64,000 nt of DNA from Tetraselmis striata (Eukaryota > Chlorophyta > Chlorodendrophyceae > Chlorodendrales > Chlorodendraceae): positions 1 through 64,000 of the forward strand of contig VCJN01002282.1 of NCBI GenBank assembly GCA_006384855.1. Reading direction: 5' to 3'. Made by a program: the position numbers and the translations under genes. Position 1 is the first letter of the stretch. Each line of letters opens with the position of its first letter. Of this stretch, positions 1 through 12,339 are shown piece by piece. The notes beneath the pieces are model-generated. The model was not told where the DNA came from, did not search any database, and saw only the letters and a list, made by a program, of their open reading frames with translations.

Positions 1-720
1 TGTACACCTTGTACCCAATTGAGTACTCAGCATAGCCGACCATTACCCCTTTGAATGCTTTAACGTCCATTTTGTTGCGCTGATCATCCAGGATTTTCAC
101 AAATGCCGCGCATCCAAATACTCTGGCAGCATTGACATCCGCTGCATGTCCCGCTTCTGGTTGACATGGGATGCCGCCTTCATGTCCAGCCGTTCGGGAG
201 TAGGTGCGCTCATGCACCCATTTGGCGGCGGAAAATGCCAGAGACCACATCCAAGTGGGCACATTCATTGCATGCATCATGGTACATGCTGCCTCTCTGA
301 GAGTCTTGAAAGGCCGCTCTGCCTTTCCCAACATGTTAATATGTTGATGCGGTGCTGTCCATTGTACTCCAAACCCCATGGCGGTGACTATGTCCTGCAC
401 GCTTTTAGCGCAGAAAGTGGGATCTTGATCAAATTTCATCATCGGGGCAAACGGTAGGTGCCCATGATGGCGCTGATGAGTGAACTTAATTTTGCATAAG
501 GTCACTGCGAGCTGCTTGCCCATCTCCTATGCAGTCTTGTTCTTCATGTATCTGAGTCACTGCTTGTTGGTGTAGTGGCCAGTGACAAGAAGAGCTTACC
601 GCATGCCATGAGGTAAAGCCACTCGCACTGGACCTTAAATATCGACTGAAAATTCCGAAGTGGGCCATCAGGTGGTTTAGCTGGTAGTCTGTTCTGAGGT
701 GCCGCACATGCCTTATTGAG
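1..720 (-). pseudogene. Copia integrase, core and C-terminal part
   Basis: Reading the minus strand from about 440 down to 1 gives one continuous integrase frame. It includes a DPTFCAKSVQDIV stretch (catalytic-core Asp region), TAPHQHINMLGKAERPF (the catalytic Glu region), a helix with MWSLAFSAAKWVHER, and finally VFGCAAFVKI and GVMVGYAEYSIGYKVY, which match the chromodomain-free Copia integrase tail. Upstream, at 500-720, cysteines in a CHDCLLNKAC context represent the zinc-binding N-terminal end. The enzyme would insert element cDNA into the genome. The window edge cuts it before reverse transcriptase. Confidence 0.8.
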
Positions 721-727
721 TAGGCAG

Positions 728-1462
728 TCATGACAGAGTTGACTGTGGATGTGACACGGAAAAATAGGCACGCCAGTGGCCATGTTGCATCTGAACACCG
801 CCCATGTGTAAGTGAACGAATCTCTTGTGCCACAATGCCGCCTTTGTATCGGCTTCGGACAGCATCGTCACAGGGTCAACATTACTTACATTGGTACCCG
901 TATCATGTGCATTGGCATCACTAGCATCAGCACTAGTGCCGGAATCGGCAGCTGTTGTCACGGTTGCAGCAGCAATTGCTGCCCCACTCACTGCCTCCTC
1001 ATGGTCGATAAAGCTGTCCTCTGTGCCATGTAGGATGTAATGGCCATTGTACACTTTCAAGCCTACCATTCTTGCATCCATAACCACCAGACCATAATCC
1101 TTAGATCCAGGGTACATGAAGTCATTGCCACGGTGGCGTTATTGCATCCATGACTGGCTGAGTAATCAGCCACAGCCATTCTTGGACAACATAGCAGGAG
1201 TGTAGAGTGTGGTGATATCCAAAAATGCATAGCCTCCTGTGGTAAGGGGGAATGCCACTTCAACGACATCAATGCCCTCGATAGGCACATCAACCCCGCC
1301 AACAGTGCCGGAACGGTTGAGCTTCCGTAGGGGTTTGAACTCAGATCGGTATGCATTGCAACTGATATTGCAACCTCCCTCCATAATGCCCCAACGACCT
1401 TGTCGTGGTGACGCAAAACAAAACGATGCCATTAGTAGAGCGGCGGTCGGTTCAGGCGCCAC
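728..1462 (-). pseudogene. Copia protease-like region and GAG-pre-integrase domain
   Basis: The segment at 1166-1462 resembles the region around and after the Copia aspartic protease, ending in a stretch like the family pattern of a beta hairpin followed by LYTPAML. The active-site DSG triad itself was not seen. The following segment, 728-1117, contains ALWHKRFVHLHMGG, the hallmark of the GAG-pre-integrase domain that precedes integrase. The two parts are in different frames, so at least one shift has occurred. A comparable stretch with LWHKRLGYPGMG is found at about 17,010 in the second Copia element. Confidence 0.65.
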
Positions 1463-1486
1463 AGATTTAGTACTAGCAGTGGAAGG

Positions 1487-2866
1487 CTAATCGTTGCCCC
1501 CCACTAGATCGCTGCCGACAGTAGGGGCAGATGCGCTAGAGGTTCGTACTTTGTCGAGGTCTGATCCCTCAATCGGATCTTCCTCGTCGTCAGATGTAGG
1601 CTCGGCGGAACCCTGGGTCAAGGCGGTGAAATGAGCCGTTGCGCCACCGGTGGCTGGGAAGCTTCGACTTGATGTTAAGGATACTCTTCCTCTCCTTGTT
1701 CCATGCCAACTCTTCGCCATCCGACGCCTTGCAGTCGGGACCTCGGTGATTCTTGGAACCACACCAGGAACAACTACCGGCGAAGGGGCTAACACGCTTC
1801 TGAAACTTGGTAGCCAAAAATGCTTGTGGTTGGGCTGACTCCATGGTCGGACGCGAGTCCGATCGCTGTCGACTTGTATGATAAAAGCCGGAATGGTCTA
1901 TCTGAGCGAGTAGTTGCTTTTCGACTACGCGAGACTCGATTACTGTCCGAACGCCATCAGCACCGGTGAGTACTGCGCGTTTGCACATGCCTAATACTGA
2001 GTGGTCACTCGGCAGGATAGGCACCCAAGCGGTACAATCCCAAGAAAATGATCGAAAATACAGTGTTGGCCGGGAAGCATCAAACCGGCAACCGACTCGT
2101 TGAGCTTGTGCCACAGTTGGCGCTTGCCTTGGATAAAATCCACGACGCTTTAACCTGCGGTCGGATCATACTTGTCGGTAAGTCGACTGCCAATGTCAAT
2201 GCTGCGAGCAGCCACCGAGAATCTGTCCAGCTTGTCGTGCAGTGCTTGCCATGCCATAGGTCCTCGGTTAGGCGCATTCGCATCGACTAGTGCAAGTGCA
2301 TCCATGCCATGCGTAGACGATCTCGTGCTCAACATGAGTAGGTTTCATTAGCTCATCCTGCAGTACACCATCGACTTCGTGCGTGATGTCCGGACGAGAG
2401 AGTAGCTTGGTAAAGCAACTATGGTATAGTGCTTTGATGTCGAACCACAAGATAGCGAGGGATGTCCAAGACGACGTCGGCATGGCCTTGGTCAGCTTGG
2501 GAAACTCCAGTTTCTCGCGAGAAAGGACTGAAGTGTCACCTCGGGCTCGCCGCACTGAAGCCCGGCGCGCCGACTCCACATGAGCGGGTGTTAAGTCTGA
2601 CGCCCGCTACCTCCGGTGGTCGGAGCAAATTGGCGAGTTGCTGCATGTGTGTCCAGTTTAGACTCGAGCTGACCGCACTTGTCGTCGACACAAGTGCGTT
2701 GCCATTGGACCTCTTCCCTAAGTCGTGACTGATCCTTGCCAATGCTTGCCATTCCGACTTGGAGTTCCTTTATGGATGTCAAGATTCGTCCCCCCCCCCC
2801 CCCCCCCCGGCTCATCGCCGGTGGCAACGTCACTACTACGGGCACTACGTCTTCCGCTGCGTCCAC
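1487..2866 (-). pseudogene. Copia gag with CCHC zinc knuckle
   Basis: The frame can be followed from an ATG near 2866 (MDAAEDVV) through a poly-glycine stretch encoded by a C run on the plus strand at about 2793-2810, then a charged helical stretch. Further on, at roughly 1735-1775, a retroviral-type zinc knuckle is visible: CSWCGSKNHRGPDC, fitting CX2CX4HX4C. Such knuckles bind element RNA in the capsid. At least two frameshifts separate the start from the knuckle. The homopolymer run inside gag may itself be a source of frameshifts or of assembly error. Confidence 0.65.
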
Positions 2867-3837
2867 TGCTCCAGGCCCTCATCCTGTGGTAGTCCGCAGG
2901 AGAGGAGTACCGCCAGGTGAGTGCATACCGGGAGGTAAAGGCGACACCGCCCTCGATTCACTGTCGGACATGTTGTCGACCAGTAAGTACACATGGATGC
3001 CTGATGTCACAAGTGCCGAAAGCACTCGTCAACCGTGCCGCACGCGGGATAGATATCGTGAGCGGCGGCCTCTCGGGGACCACACCGCCGGACCCTTCTC
3101 CCTGCTGAGGGCAGCCATACTCTCACGGACCCTTTTCGTACGTGGTCGATGCAATGTTGGACGACAAGTGTGACACCCGGCGCTGACGGAACAACAGCCA
3201 GGCATTGAGGCGTTGCGGTTGACGTGCATAATATGAACGCCGCACGCGCCAACCCCCCGATCCTCCCATCTACTCCCGCTGGGTACCTATATTGCAACAT
3301 GCGTGCAGCTGATCCAAGGCGGCTGCCCCATGGCTGATGGTAACCAGTAGGTGGGGGAAGGTGTCGACGGCCCGTCGTGGTTGACTGCGCTAAAATATAC
3401 AACGCTTAAGGAAAAAAAACGCTTCGATAAACTCTCACCGAGCTCTACTTAACGTCGCCGTTGCACGACGGACTCTAGTCTACAAGGTCTCAAGTGCGAG
3501 GCAAAAGGTACGTGTGGAACTAGCCCATAACCTGGCATGCGCATAACTTGGTGCGTCCTGCCTGAGTCGCATGCGGTGGTGGTGCAACAAGTGCCGGAGG
3601 CTCTGCTAGGTGAGACCGAAGAAGTGATTACAAGGCTAGCAACCCCTCACTGATGAAGGTTGAGCAGCCGGAGCTGGAGGACTACTGGCGCTACGAGCTA
3701 GCTAGGGTGCGTACAGCACGCACATATTATTGATGTAGTCCTCGTACGCGCGTGCCAGCGCGCGTTTATCAGCAGCGGCTAAGCGTAGTAACATTGTAAT
3801 ATCAAACACACTGACTGTTAGACGTCAGTTCTCAACA
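2867..3837. other. Intergenic stretch, no supported gene
   Basis: No open frame here resembles a known family. It should hold the 5' LTR of the minus-strand Copia element and the left flank of the MULE, but no repeat copy elsewhere in the window confirms either boundary. Confidence 0.4.
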
Positions 3838-5893
3838 ATGACAACGCCTACCAACGTAGACCAACTCGGCTACAAGCTGGGAGTTTTCTCTGCGATATGC
3901 AAGGAAGGTCGCACTATCCCCGTCGGAAAGTGTTTCATCATCGACGAGGAGTCCGATTCGTATGCGTGGCAACTACGCATGTGGTTCAAAGCTCACGATA
4001 ACATCGCTCCCCTCGTCATCATAACAGATGCTGACCCCCGCGGTGGTTGATGTGGTGGCCAGTGTTTTCCCCCAAGCCTACCACATATGTACCACTGATC
4101 GCCACTATTTTCAAGAACTGCAGAGGTGCAGTGGGCGGCGCCATCGGACAGATTGTAATAGACTTCATCACCACATCCAAAACACTAACCGCGGTTGCTT
4201 TTCGTGCCCGGTGTCCCCCCCCCCCCCAACCGAATGCTGCCGCTCTCCCCCTCCCGTATCTTGACTGCTCCACCCCATATATCCCCTGCGCCGCGCGTAT
4301 GCCGCTGCCCCCTCCCATACCTACTCCAACTCCCTCTGCCCATATATCCTACCCTGCGCCGCATTCTGCTGCCCGCCTTCCCATATTCTGACTCCCCCAG
4401 CCCATACATCCCCTACGCCGCGCCGCATTCTGCTTTCCCCCTCCAATACTTTGACTCCCCCAGCCCATATGTGATGCCCCGCGCCGCATTCTGCTGCCCG
4501 CCCTCCCATACTCTGACTCCCCCAGCCCATATATCCAGCCCCGCGCGGTATTGAAGCTACCTCAAAAAGCAACTTGGCGCGAGCTTCCCACGTCGATGGG
4601 GCGCACCTTGGCTGCAGTGCTCTACTGCATCATCGTTTGCCAGCAGCCGGAGCGAGGGCGCCAACAAGGACTACAAACATGGTGCCGTCTTGCGAACCCT
4701 CACACTAGAGGAGGCATTTGACTGGGTCCGGGAAGTTCCGGCACGCAAGACAAAGAAGACGGAGATCCGCGAGATGAATGCTGGGACATCACGGGTGGAC
4801 GCGGACAAGATGTGCATGCAGTGGTTCCCATACATCACCGGCAAGATGGCTGAGCACGTCTCAGGCTACGCAACTCAGCTTTGCCGTGAGGATATGGGGA
4901 GCAGCGAAAACTACCGTGTGGTGGCTTGCCATGAGGCGGCGATGGTACATGATGACGAAGACATGGGGGGCGAGGTCACTCTTCATCATGTGGCGGAGGT
5001 CCCCCAAGTTGATCCCGGCAGCACGCTGGACCTCACGCGCTTCACTGAGCACCTCGATCGTGCCGACCTCGCTGAGAAGGACCCGTTCCACCGCGCTGGT
5101 TGGGCATCATTTTTGGCATCTCGTCATGATGGTGACACATGCAAGGTTGTGCAAGTGGAGCATACCCTACATCGTGTCAGCCAGTATATCGTGTTCTACG
5201 ACCCAGTCCGCGTGCAGTGCAACCGGGAGGGGGAGAACGTCACGGTTTTTATGTCGCACTGGTGTACCTGTGGGATGTAGTGCGCCACAACCGGCCTACG
5301 ATGTCGCCACTTCTACGCCGCCCATCGTGACCTGGCCTGGGTGTCACAAACTCAGCTCGAGTCGTCCTTGGTATGGACGTATGGCACCAAGGCTACTAGG
5401 GTTTCAGCGACTGTCGCAGCCCCCATTGTCGGCCAAGGTAACGTCTGTTCTCTGCGCTAGCCTTTAGCAGGTAGTGGACATTCCTGTGGATCAGCAACGC
5501 CATGCAAAGCAGTTATACGGCAAACTATGGGGGAAGTCGCCCACCGTGACGTCCCTTACCTGCGTAGACTACGGTTACGTCCAACAAGATGAAGCGGAGG
5601 AGCTCCTTGCCTGCCAGGTGCGCATTCATGACGGCATCGTCCGCAATCGCAAGGCGTTGGTATCCAGGCCCCGCCGACCGGGCACTTGTGGCCAAGATTC
5701 AAGCTGTCGCAAACGTGCTTGACTACAATCGGCCTGACAACAAGGCCAAGGGGCGACGGAAATGCAGCAAGTGCGAGTTTAAGGGCCACAACCGTGCCAC
5801 TTGCCCCAAGAGGGAGGCAACGCAAGGAAATTTGCCGCCCTCGGAGCCCACGACCGGCGATGCTGCTCCGGCGACTTCTGAATATCAAGCTGG
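3838..5893 (+). pseudogene. Mutator-like (MULE) transposase with SWIM and CCHC zinc fingers
   Basis: The MULE core begins at the ATG at 3838: the stretch KLGVFSAICKEGRTIPVGK is followed by SYAWQLRMWF and IITDADP, containing a catalytic aspartate of the DDE domain. The frame then slips near 4035 and continues as AVVDVVASVFPQAYHI. A C-rich minisatellite interrupts at 4200-4560. The downstream half (4690-5330) contains a SWIM finger, CTCGM then CATTGLRCRHF, split by an in-frame TAG at 5278 where tryptophan or another residue is expected. A CCHC knuckle CSKCEFKGHNRATC follows at about 5763-5805. This order (DDE, SWIM, knuckle) is typical of MuDR/FAR1-type transposases. It is clearly inactive. No terminal inverted repeats were identified. 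Confidence 0.8.
4200..4560 (+). repeat. C-rich minisatellite, unit about 50-60 bp
   Basis: Five to six imperfect units share the words GCCGCATTCTGCTGCCC, CCCTCCCATACTCTGAC and CCCCCAGCCCATATATCC. It sits between the two halves of the MULE transposase and is either intronic or a later expansion. It begins just after a C run at about 4207-4217. Confidence 0.8.
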
Positions 5894-5898
5894 TTTCA

Positions 5899-6194
5899 TG
5901 TGCTCTGACAGGTCCTTCTGGCAATCTATGGATACCAATATCAGTAGATGGCGTGCTGCGCGCGCGTTCGGACTTCACATCCGACCCGAGCAAGACAAGA
6001 CACTAGTACTGTGGATATCGTAGATTATAGGACTAGTATCCGCACGATGGTGCGCGCGCCCCGACCATCTTAGGCTCGGCCCGCGCGGCTGCTTTGCTCA
6101 CTTCATTAGTCCCAGATGCTCGAGCCCGGCTCGTTGCACCCACTGTAAGTAGCTCCGAGCACTTTACCTTCCATCACTCACCGGTTGAGCCGTT
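5899..6194 (+). repeat. Copia LTR-like repeat (solo or partial LTR)
   Basis: This 296-bp stretch starts with TGTGCTCTGACAGG and matches the sequence right after the Copia polypurine tract at 20,038 (to about 20,154) and then 21,006-21,193. It is uninterrupted here, whereas the second copy is split by an 849-bp insertion. It abuts the MULE pseudogene and has no Copia coding region next to it, so it is probably a solo LTR. Confidence 0.7.
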
Positions 6195-7432
6195 TAGGTT
6201 ATGGGCCCTCACACATTCTAGAAGTGTGCAAGTATATATCGTCCCGGGCGAGATCCCCGAGCCGCCTCCGAGGCCGAGTCGAGTCTCCGAGATTCGAACA
6301 CAAAACTCCACTGTGCTTAATTATTAGTTATTCAAAATAGACAGACGTAGACAGAATTCGAACACCGGAGTCCTCACCTATACCATGCTCTCTTTGGTTG
6401 GCCCACCTGTGTCCCTGGTGACTTCTGCGGCGGCAAGATATCAGCGTCAGCCGGAGCGGGGTGTGATGTGAGTGACGCGCAACGCACATGCAGGCACCGG
6501 AGCTGCGGAGCGGGAGGTCAGACTGACTACCACAGTTTGCTACTTGACGTGTGACAGTTGGCTTGGCCGACAGAACGCGTTTCTCACTCTGATAGGTGGG
6601 ACAACGTCGACATGGCAGACGACTCACCCACTCGACCAGGCAACGCTCCTATTCCCCCGGCACTTGGCATCACTGCCGAGCGACAATGGCAAGTCTCTTG
6701 CTGAATCTTCCGATCAACCGAGACTGGACCTAATGGCCAAGCTAGAGCATTAAATATCAAACCTAAAATAGAGCCACTGTGAGAATGAGATGTGACATAC
6801 CGGTGACAAAGCACTACTACTAGCGACTATCATTTATCCGTGAAGGATGCTGCTGGTGGCGGCATGTCCATCCAGTTACGTACGATTACATCCGGCACTA
6901 CATACGAGTACATCGAGGTATTGCCGGCGGGCGATAAACCCTTTTGTAATCGTTGTGGTTGTCGTACTAGCGCGGTGACGCGTTACATGGCACTGACGTA
7001 TAAGGTACGAGGTTGTCCGTGTAGTACCGGGTAGTACGCGGTATATTTATTAAGCCGGTACCGGGTATCTAGTACGAACCCGGGCGCAGTGACGAATCGT
7101 CCTGTGGATAACTACGACTATTAGTACTAGGGAGCGCGAATCGCAGCCGTACTATTCGGCAAGAGTGGGGAATTTTGTGTACATTATTGCTAGTACTGCT
7201 GAACGGGGCATGCCCGCCGTCCGATCAAAGGTCATCAGACGGGCGGTTTGGCTGCCATGTTTTGCCAAAGAGTGCTCACGTTACATAAATATTCGCGAGG
7301 GGGGGGGGGGGGGGCAGGCAGCGGTTTGCCGAAGAATGTTTGAATTACAATATTCGCGACAGCTGCTGGGGCGTGTGGCGGGGGGCGGGGGGGAGGGGGG
7401 GATGGGGGGGCGGGGGGGGGGGGGGGGGGGGG
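6195..7432. other. Intergenic stretch, no supported gene
   Basis: Only short open frames without recognisable motifs are present. G runs occur at about 7301-7312 and 7410-7432; the second lies immediately beyond the 3' end of the minus-strand gene that stops at 7433. Confidence 0.5.
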
Positions 7433-8457
7433 CTACTTCTTGTTTTTGTTCTTGCGTGCCCGGGGGACCCGCCGCTTCGACGACATCGCTGCCTCCGCCT
7501 CCGCCTCCGACTCCGCGACCGTCAGTTTCTTACCTCGGCGCTTCTTCACTGGCCTCTTCCGCTTCTTGTCGGCGTCCGACTGCTTCTTGTCGGCGGCGTT
7601 CAACCAGCACAGCTCCTTCTCAGTTAGGGGTGGGCGGGGCAGCGGCGCGTCGGGAGGGAGAACGGCGGCCGTCAGTGTCTTCACCACCCCGGGAGGCTGT
7701 GCCGTCGACGACGCCGCCATGAGCTTCCTTGCCTTGGCGTCGGGACGCCCCCTGTGCCCATACGCCCACAACATGCCACAATCGTTTCACCTCCAAGCGG
7801 CTGAGAATGCGGCCTCCTCGGCCACCACGAGTTGCGCCGCTGGCACTGTGGAAGCCTTGGCGTTTAGGTGGGCCTTACGGCGCTCCCGGACGAACCTGCG
7901 CGCGGCACAAGTTAGCAACGAGTAGGTGCGTGCTTATGTGGAGGGTGGAGTGTTTTGTTGCGTGCCCACCTTGTCACGCGTTTCCTCATGTATTTCTCGT
8001 CCTCCTCGATGCCGGCGGCGCGGACACGCGAGACAACAAGGCCCGCCGCCCACTCAGGGGCAACAACCTCGCCCAACGCACCTTGCACCGGCAAGTACAC
8101 GTCGTCATCATCTCGTGGCCATACGGCCTGGATCTCTGCACGCATGACAGTGATGGTGTCGGTGCTGGCGCGCGACCTTGTTGAGGAGGACGAGGCGGCC
8201 CCAGCAGCGCTGGAGGGGTCCGTGATGCCGGTGCGATCTGCGGGCGTGACATAGAAGGCCAGCACCCCCTCTGGCAGCGTGTACTGCGCGGCCTCGAGTT
8301 GTTGTCGCAGCGCCCCCCTGCCGGATTGGCCGGAGGTGCGCCCCAGGAACCCTTCCTGGCGTCGTCTTCTGAGGGGTAGACCCGCAGATCTGCTGGTTGC
8401 GATTTTGCCGCGTGGGCAACCATTGCCTCCACGGACTGCGCCGCGAACACCAGGCAT
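7433..8457 (-). CDS. Unrecognised three-exon protein with Lys/Arg-rich C-terminus
   Basis: Three exons join in phase: about 8457-7970, 7895-7791 and 7751-7433. The junctions have GT donors (after 7970 and 7791) and CAG acceptors (before 7895 and 7751). The middle exon reads FVRERRKAHLNAKAS and onward. The last exon ends in a strongly basic tail with KKRKRPVKKRRGKK and ends RARKNKNKK before TAG, which suggests nuclear localisation. The N-terminal part may need a frame change near 8300, since the first 150 bases read equally well in another frame. The ATG at 8457 is only a candidate start. It lies about 490 bp from the divergently transcribed Ulp1-like gene, suggesting a shared promoter region and possibly one mobile unit. 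I do not recognise a family. Confidence 0.5.
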
Positions 8458-8950
8458 AAGGGCACCTCTTCACCGGTTTTCTTTGTGATAACGATGGTTT
8501 TTTGCCCGGGAGACGAGGTTTGCCATGGCGCTGTGAGCGGTGAAGGGTGGGGGGGGGGGGGGGGGGGCGAGGTAGAGAAACTAGCCGCTAGTCGACGACC
8601 GCCTTTCCGGAGCAGTCAACGACACTACATCGGAGGCGAGGAGCAGCGCGCCACTACTATTGGTGTGCACGTACTATGAAGGGTTAGTCGGTGCGGCATT
8701 GTGTCAGCGTAATTTCGCAATATGTATTCTTGAAGCAGCACGGCGTAATGAATACGTGGTTTCACCTAGTGAACCCGGGATAATATATGCGGTAGGGCGC
8801 GTGTATATGTGCGCGACGAATGTGCGCGGATGTGCGCACCGTTGTGCAGCAGCGTTGTGCGGCGTTGTGCACGAAGATGTGCACGACAAGATGTGCGCCG
8901 CAAATCCCCGTGTGTGGGCACCCAGCCTTCCCCCCATTAAACCTGCCGCC
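8458..8950. promoter_or_regulatory. Divergent intergenic region between the 7433-8457 and 8951 genes
   Basis: Both flanking genes point away from this 490-bp gap, so it should carry both promoters. It contains a G run at 8551-8567 and, at 8810-8900, a cluster of GTTGTGC and GATGTGC words. A similar cluster recurs at about 14,855-14,897, near the far end of the unit. No core promoter element could be assigned. Confidence 0.35.
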
Positions 8951-11942
8951 ATGTCAAACAATGTTATTTCCCCCGAGCTCCTCGCTGAGGAAGATGCGAC
9001 GACGAGGTTGCAAGTCTACCTCGAGCGGTGGCTACACGGTGGTGGTACCTATGACCCCGTACACCTTGAGCTGTGGAGGCTTCTCGGACAAGACGCCGCG
9101 CATGCCTTGCTGAGAAAGTTCCCTAATGTGGTCCCGGCGCCAGACCCGGTTCTGAACGCTCCCGGGCTGCTAGAGGTGGGTTTGTTGTCGCACATCGCAC
9201 AAGACCTGGTTGGTTTCAGCGAAGGACGGGGCGGGGCGGAAGGGAGTACAAACGTCGTGGTTCTGAGCATGGTGTCCCGGGACGAGGCCTATCTGCGCAG
9301 TGGGCAGTGGGAGATGGACGTGCGAGCACAGTAGGCTGCCTTCCGGCGGGCCCATTGCTACCAGGACCCTCCCCCGGCGGCCGACCCCTTATCGGACGTC
9401 TGCACCTTCGTGATTCCGGTCTATGTCTCCATTCAACTCACTGCCTTGGTGGTGGACGCTGCGGAAACCGAGCCCCCAGTCTTCGACTCGATGGGTCACG
9501 CACCCAAGCTGCAGCACACACTTATCATGTCCATGTTCCGTGAGTTCGTAACCCGGATGATGAAGTCGCCTGATCTGGGGGTGTCTGCCGGCTTGTGCTG
9601 GGAGAACGTGATACACCTCATGGGAGTAGCGAAGGCGGAGGCTCACACTATCCCCGTGGCGGTGGAGCAACAACAAGATAACATTTGGACCTGCGGGTGG
9701 CGGGTGTTGCTCTTCATTTACTGCTTGCTGAAGTTGAAGCCCGGGGACGAGCGTCGCGATGCACTGTTGCGCAAGGGGACGGAAATGGAATTCAGCACGA
9801 AAGCCCTGGAAAGCTTTCGCAACAACGTTGTGCAGCAACGGAGTGCCCAGGACGGCGTCATCAAGGCTCCTACTGACACGGACATCGTCCCCATGGACTT
9901 GTGTGCGCGGGTGGACAAGCCCAAGAATGGCATGCGACCGTTCACGCCCTGGGCTGCAAGGCGCATTGCCCAGGTCCGCCCCCCCCCCCCCCCCCCCCTC
10001 TTGGCATGTAGCACTTGGCAAGTAGCATGCAGCGCTGACACACAGTGGGGGCTGAGCACGTGCGTGGGCCATGCAACCCGCAGGTGCGAGGCTGGAAGGC
10101 TATCTCCATGGGGGCGACAGTGGCGCTAGTGGAAACAGTCCCGAAACATGATCCGTCAGGCCTCGTCTAGCAAGAGGCGGCCGCGGGGAAAGCACCGGAG
10201 CCGGCGCCGAGGCCGGTAGAGGAGGTTCGCATGAAGGGATGCACGGGCATCCTCCATGCTCCATATGGCGGTGTGTTCTTTGCATCGGACGCGTTCTATA
10301 CCGCCGACGGCAAGCGGCGTACCGCGAAGTGCAAACGGTGCGTGGCGGCTGAAGTTGGACAGCGGCGCAAGTCTGCCAAGAGGCTGAAAGGAGCGGGAGG
10401 TTCTTCGAGCGTGCCACCCGCCGTGCATGAAGGCGGCACCCCGGCTGACGTCTCCCAGCCAATGGAGCTGATATCTCCCAGCCAAGCCATGCGGGCGCGT
10501 TTTATCGGCAACAAGGAGTTGCAATCGGGCCAGTCCACGCGGTTTAAGTTGGACATGACTGACGCCCAGAAGACCTTGCTGGATATGGCGATGGAGTAGT
10601 GTCTGGTCGACATGTCAAGTATGCAATGGAACGAAATGGGCTTTGGCATTCAGGGCGGGCGCATCCAGGTGCACCCCCCCCCCCCCCCCTAATAAACATG
10701 ATGCCTTGCTGCTGCCGATGCCCGCCTTGGCATGACGTGTGTGTGCCCCTGACACCAACAAGTCATCCTGCCCCCGGAAGACCTGGACATTGCAGACCAC
10801 ACGCAGGTGAAGCCGGATGGCGGGGAAAAGGAGGGCAAAGTCGACCCGTGGAAGGTGTGGCATTGGGCAAGGGGTACGCCAGAGACCTGGGTCGGCAAAA
10901 AGCAGAGTCACATGAAGAGGTGCCCTCCCCCCCCCCCCCCCCGGCCCCCTTCAACCCCTGACCCGTGCGTCGCTTATTCTGAGCGTGTGCCTTGCAGGAA
11001 GGCCTTGTTTGCCACCTTGCTGAAATTGCGGCGCGCTTTCGTGGCTGGTGCCGAGAAGGCCGGCGAGCTAGCACCAGGGTTTTGGTCGTGGCCGGTGATC
11101 GCGTTGCTGTTCACCCCGGCGGATGCCCCCGCTCAGATCACCCACATTGATGGGCAGGCTCCAAATCTGCAGGCCATCCTTGCATGCACGTGCCATTGAC
11201 TGCCGCCCCACTGAGGTGTACCGCGGGCCAAAAGTGAGCTTCAGAGATGCAGTGATGCACATTTGTTGCCCGGTGCGCCCCCCCCCCCCCCCCCCCCCCG
11301 GCCGGTGGCGGGGGCGGGGGCGGGAACTGAGTGCCATCCATGTGTTGACATGAAAAGGGCCACAATGATCGCCTCACGGAGAGGACACTGGCGGAGACAG
11401 ATCCGGGAGCTGCCGACTTCATCATGAGCCACAAAAACTTTATGCAGCCCCTGGAGGACTTGGAGCGTGGCATGGGTGTCCCCGAGGAGGACAGGCCCTA
11501 CATGAAACAATACCATGGGTACATGTTTGGGTCGGACACGACGCACTACCGCGGGCCCGTGGGCGCCCCGGTTGAGATGCCCGGCGGTAACCCCTGTCCC
11601 AAGTGTCGCGGGCGTGACAATGTCCGCTTGTACGGGCACGGGCACCTTCTGGGACTGCCTGGCTGCGGCCGTGCGGACGACCCTACCCAGTACACGCCGT
11701 TCCTGGTATCCTACAACGAGGTACTCTACCCACACATCACCCCCCGCAGTGATGCTGCGGAGAAACGCAATCACGAGTTGGCGGCGCAGTATGTGGCCCA
11801 CTTTGGGGATTATGCTGCGTTGCCAAAGCATTTGTACAGTGACGAGGACTACGCCAGCATCCATGCCAGAGCGAAGGAGCTGCGGCTTGTTGCTGAGGCT
11901 GCGGCTCCTGCTGCTGCCGCTGCCGCCTCCATCCCGCCGTAG
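8951..11942 (+). pseudogene. Multi-exon gene with Ulp1/C48-like cysteine protease domain, probably a large transposon
   Basis: The start is an ATG at 8951 in the context GCCGCCATGTC. The first open segment runs to about 9975 and includes FVIPVYVSIQLTALVVDA, PPVFDSMG, then EQQQDNIWTCGWRVLLFIYC. This matches the C48 (Ulp1/SENP) layout of oxyanion Gln and catalytic Cys; the usual His-Trp pair reads Gln-Leu, so the protease is probably dead. Later exons are about 10,085-10,668, 10,763-10,918, 10,999-11,271 and 11,372-11,942; the last has a CPKCRGRDNVRLYGHG zinc-like motif. Donors are followed at once by C runs. In-frame TAG codons interrupt at 9332, 10168 and 10597, and a frameshift lies near 11,195. 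Ulp1 domains are common passengers of large plant and algal DNA transposons, which is why I infer a mobile element. Confidence 0.5.
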
Positions 11943-12339
11943 ACGATCGGGTCTGGCAGCACCGCCCGTGCTTGTAAATAAGCGACAATGGATCACGCCA
12001 TGCTCCGGTTGTACTCCTACACTTCCTCCACTTTGGGGGGGGGGGGGGGGGGGGGGCTGTCCTTATTACTTGCATCGGTGGACGTGCTGGATATGGAGGT
12101 CACCGGGCGCATCGCGTGGTTCCGGAGCATTATATGCGCGCCTCCTCGTCTTGTTTGCAATCGTCGCCCCGAATGCAATGCAGGGTGAATAGCGGGACAC
12201 TATGCCCCCCCCCCCCCGGGTTTATGTAAACAAATATCTAGCTGTGCATACGCCGCAATCGGTACCCAATGAGCGGGGTATGTGACAGTGGTTTCGGAGC
12301 AGTGCAAGCATGCCGTGCGTGCACAAGCACGTACGACTG

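Larger units (their letters stand above)
1..2866 (-). mobile_element. Ty1/Copia LTR retrotransposon, decayed, running off the left edge
   Basis: On the minus strand the order is gag, zinc knuckle, protease-like region, GAG-pre-integrase and integrase, which is the Copia order (integrase before reverse transcriptase). The reverse transcriptase and RNase H would lie left of position 1. Reading frames are broken by several shifts, so this is a relic. The GAG-pre-integrase motif LWHKR is also found in the plus-strand Copia element at 15-20 kb, so the two are related. No LTR could be matched to the right of gag. Confidence 0.85.

Noticed and set aside
6290-6420. B-box-like words (ATTCGAACAC) suggesting tRNA or SINE remnants
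   Set aside because: No A box at the right distance and no tRNA fold.
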